Below, one piece after another: positions 4,527-5,291 of a stretch of 5,291 bases of DNA. The position numbers were made by a program, and so were the translations under genes. The DNA is taken from positions 1-5,291 of the forward strand of contig JAODBN010000035.1 in the NCBI GenBank assembly GCA_025463965.1, given 5' to 3'. This DNA comes from Acidimicrobiaceae bacterium. Its GTDB lineage: Bacteria > Actinomycetota > Acidimicrobiia > Acidimicrobiales > Bog-793. Below the pieces are notes generated by a model. It saw only the letters and a list, made by a program, of their open reading frames with translations. It had not been told where the DNA came from and ran no database searches. The first letter of the stretch is position 1. Each line of letters opens with the position of its first letter.

Positions 4527-5291
4527 ATGACCGATGCAGCTGCTAGCTCGACGGTGCTCGGTGACGCCGGGGCGCTCGCGCCCATGGCGATCGGGGCGGA
4601 CCTCGGTGGCACCAAGCTAGCCGCGGTCCTCCTCGACGCCACCGGCGCCGTCGTGCACCGCATCTGGCTGGAGGGCTACGCCGAGAGCTACGACGCGGTC
4701 GTCGCCGGGCTGGAGGGCGCCGTCGGCGAGTGTCGCGCCGTCGCCGCGGTGCATGGAGCCGAAGTCGAGGCGCTCGGGCTGTCCGTCGCCGGCTGGCTGT
4801 CTCGCGACCGCGAGCGGCTGGTCTGGGGTGCCAATCTCGGAGCGCGCGACCAGGACATCGGCGTCGACCTCAGGCGGCGGCTGCGCATCCCGGTGGTCAT
4901 CGAGAACGACGGGAACGCCACTGCGCTCGCGGAGTTCCGGGCCGCCGGTGCGAGCGCACGCTGCTTTGTGCTCATCACGCTCGGCACCGGGGTCGGAGGC
5001 GGGGTCATCGTCGACGGCCGCCCGCTCGTGGGTGCCAACGGGCTCGCCGCAGAGCTCGGGCACCTGCCGGTGAGCGAGCCGGGAGAGCGGTGCGTGTGTG
5101 GTGGCCGGGGCTGCCTGGAGCTCGTGGCGAGCGGGCCCGGGATCGCTCGGGCGGGGGGTGCTCCGACGAGCTTCGAGATCGTGGACGCCGCACGTGGCGG
5201 CGATCCTCGTGCCCTCGCCGTGCTCTCCGCCGCCGGCCAGGCGATCGGCAGGGCCGTGGCCAGGCTGCTCCCGGTGGTCGACCCGGACCTC
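4527..5291 (+). CDS. ROK-family sugar kinase (glucokinase-like), 3' end outside the window
   Basis: The frame is open from ATG 4527 to the window edge, giving 255 residues of an expected 300 or so. ROK kinases phosphorylate hexoses or related sugars with ATP in the cytosol. Visible elements are the ATP phosphate-binding motif DLGGTK (25-30), IENDGNATALAE (125-136) with D128 as the likely catalytic base, TLGTGVGGGVIVDG (151-164), ELGH (176-179), and the ROK zinc motif CVCGGRGCLE (189-198) with H179, C189, C191 and C196 as ligands. Only 24 residues precede DLGGTK, so there is no N-terminal helix-turn-helix and this is a kinase, not a ROK repressor. The start is uncertain: ATG 4584 (residue 20) gives MAIGADLGGTK, the usual ROK beginning, but neither ATG has a good Shine-Dalgarno (a weak AAGAG lies at 4515-4519, seven bases before 4527). 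Divergent from the epimerase operon across a shared promoter region. It could act on glucose, allulose/allose, fructose or another sugar; motifs do not decide. Confidence 0.92.
   Translation, partial: MTDAAASSTVLGDAGALAPMAIGADLGGTKLAAVLLDATGAVVHRIWLEGYAESYDAVVAGLEGAVGECRAVAAVHGAEVEALGLSVAGWLSRDRERLVWGANLGARDQDIGVDLRRRLRIPVVIENDGNATALAEFRAAGASARCFVLITLGTGVGGGVIVDGRPLVGANGLAAELGHLPVSEPGERCVCGGRGCLELVASGPGIARAGGAPTSFEIVDAARGGDPRALAVLSAAGQAIGRAVARLLPVVDPDL

Noticed and set aside
4527..5291. ROK protein as a transcriptional repressor of the divergent operon
   Set aside because: ROK repressors carry an N-terminal helix-turn-helix of about 80 residues. Here only 24 residues precede DLGGTK, so kinase function is favoured.
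1..5291. CRISPR arrays, tRNA or rRNA genes, insertion sequences, phage or defence genes
   Set aside because: No spaced direct-repeat array, cloverleaf-like conserved sequence, transposase motif or terminal inverted repeat was seen on either strand.

Overview
The window is GC-rich throughout, including third codon positions, with GTG and TTG starts and tight gene packing. Its opening gene matches a family (DUF5996) common in actinobacteria, and its best promoter matches the TTGACN / TANNNT pattern of that group. I infer a chromosome segment of a high-GC actinobacterium. I cannot name the genus. There is no sign of a phage, IS element, CRISPR array, tRNA or rRNA.

Layout: positions 1-210 (minus) hold the first 70 codons of a DUF5996-family protein that runs off the left edge. 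Positions 317-1609 (minus) encode a polytopic membrane protein that I cannot assign firmly; it has features reminiscent of GT-C type membrane glycosyltransferases. A perfect GC-rich hairpin (1642-1662) separates it from the next unit. Positions 1682-4376 (minus) form a compact three-gene operon, in transcription order: a ribulose-phosphate-3-epimerase-like protein (3711-4376), a zinc-dependent medium-chain dehydrogenase (2716-3714, ATGA overlap with the epimerase gene), and a second, paralogous dehydrogenase (1682-2701, 14 nt gap). Divergent to it, a ROK-family sugar kinase starts at 4527 and runs off the right edge.

The 150 bp between the epimerase and the kinase look like a shared control region. 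A strong minus-strand promoter (TTGACC, 17 bp, TACCGT) and a plausible plus-strand promoter (TTGTCC, 17 bp, TACGGT) overlap at their -10 boxes. A perfect 12-bp palindrome of LacI-operator type (CGAACCGGTTCG) lies in the spacer of the first promoter and at the predicted start point of the second. No regulator gene lies in the window.

Together, the kinase, epimerase and two dehydrogenases look like a catabolic module for a sugar, polyol or ketose. Dehydrogenase steps would interconvert polyol and ketose, the kinase would phosphorylate the product, and the epimerase would invert C3 of the sugar phosphate to feed central metabolism. The substrate cannot be read from the sequence. The two dehydrogenases differ at the residue that usually sets NAD versus NADP preference, and the epimerase keeps its metal site but has an unusual phosphate loop. 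These are the most interesting points in an otherwise fairly ordinary catabolic locus.
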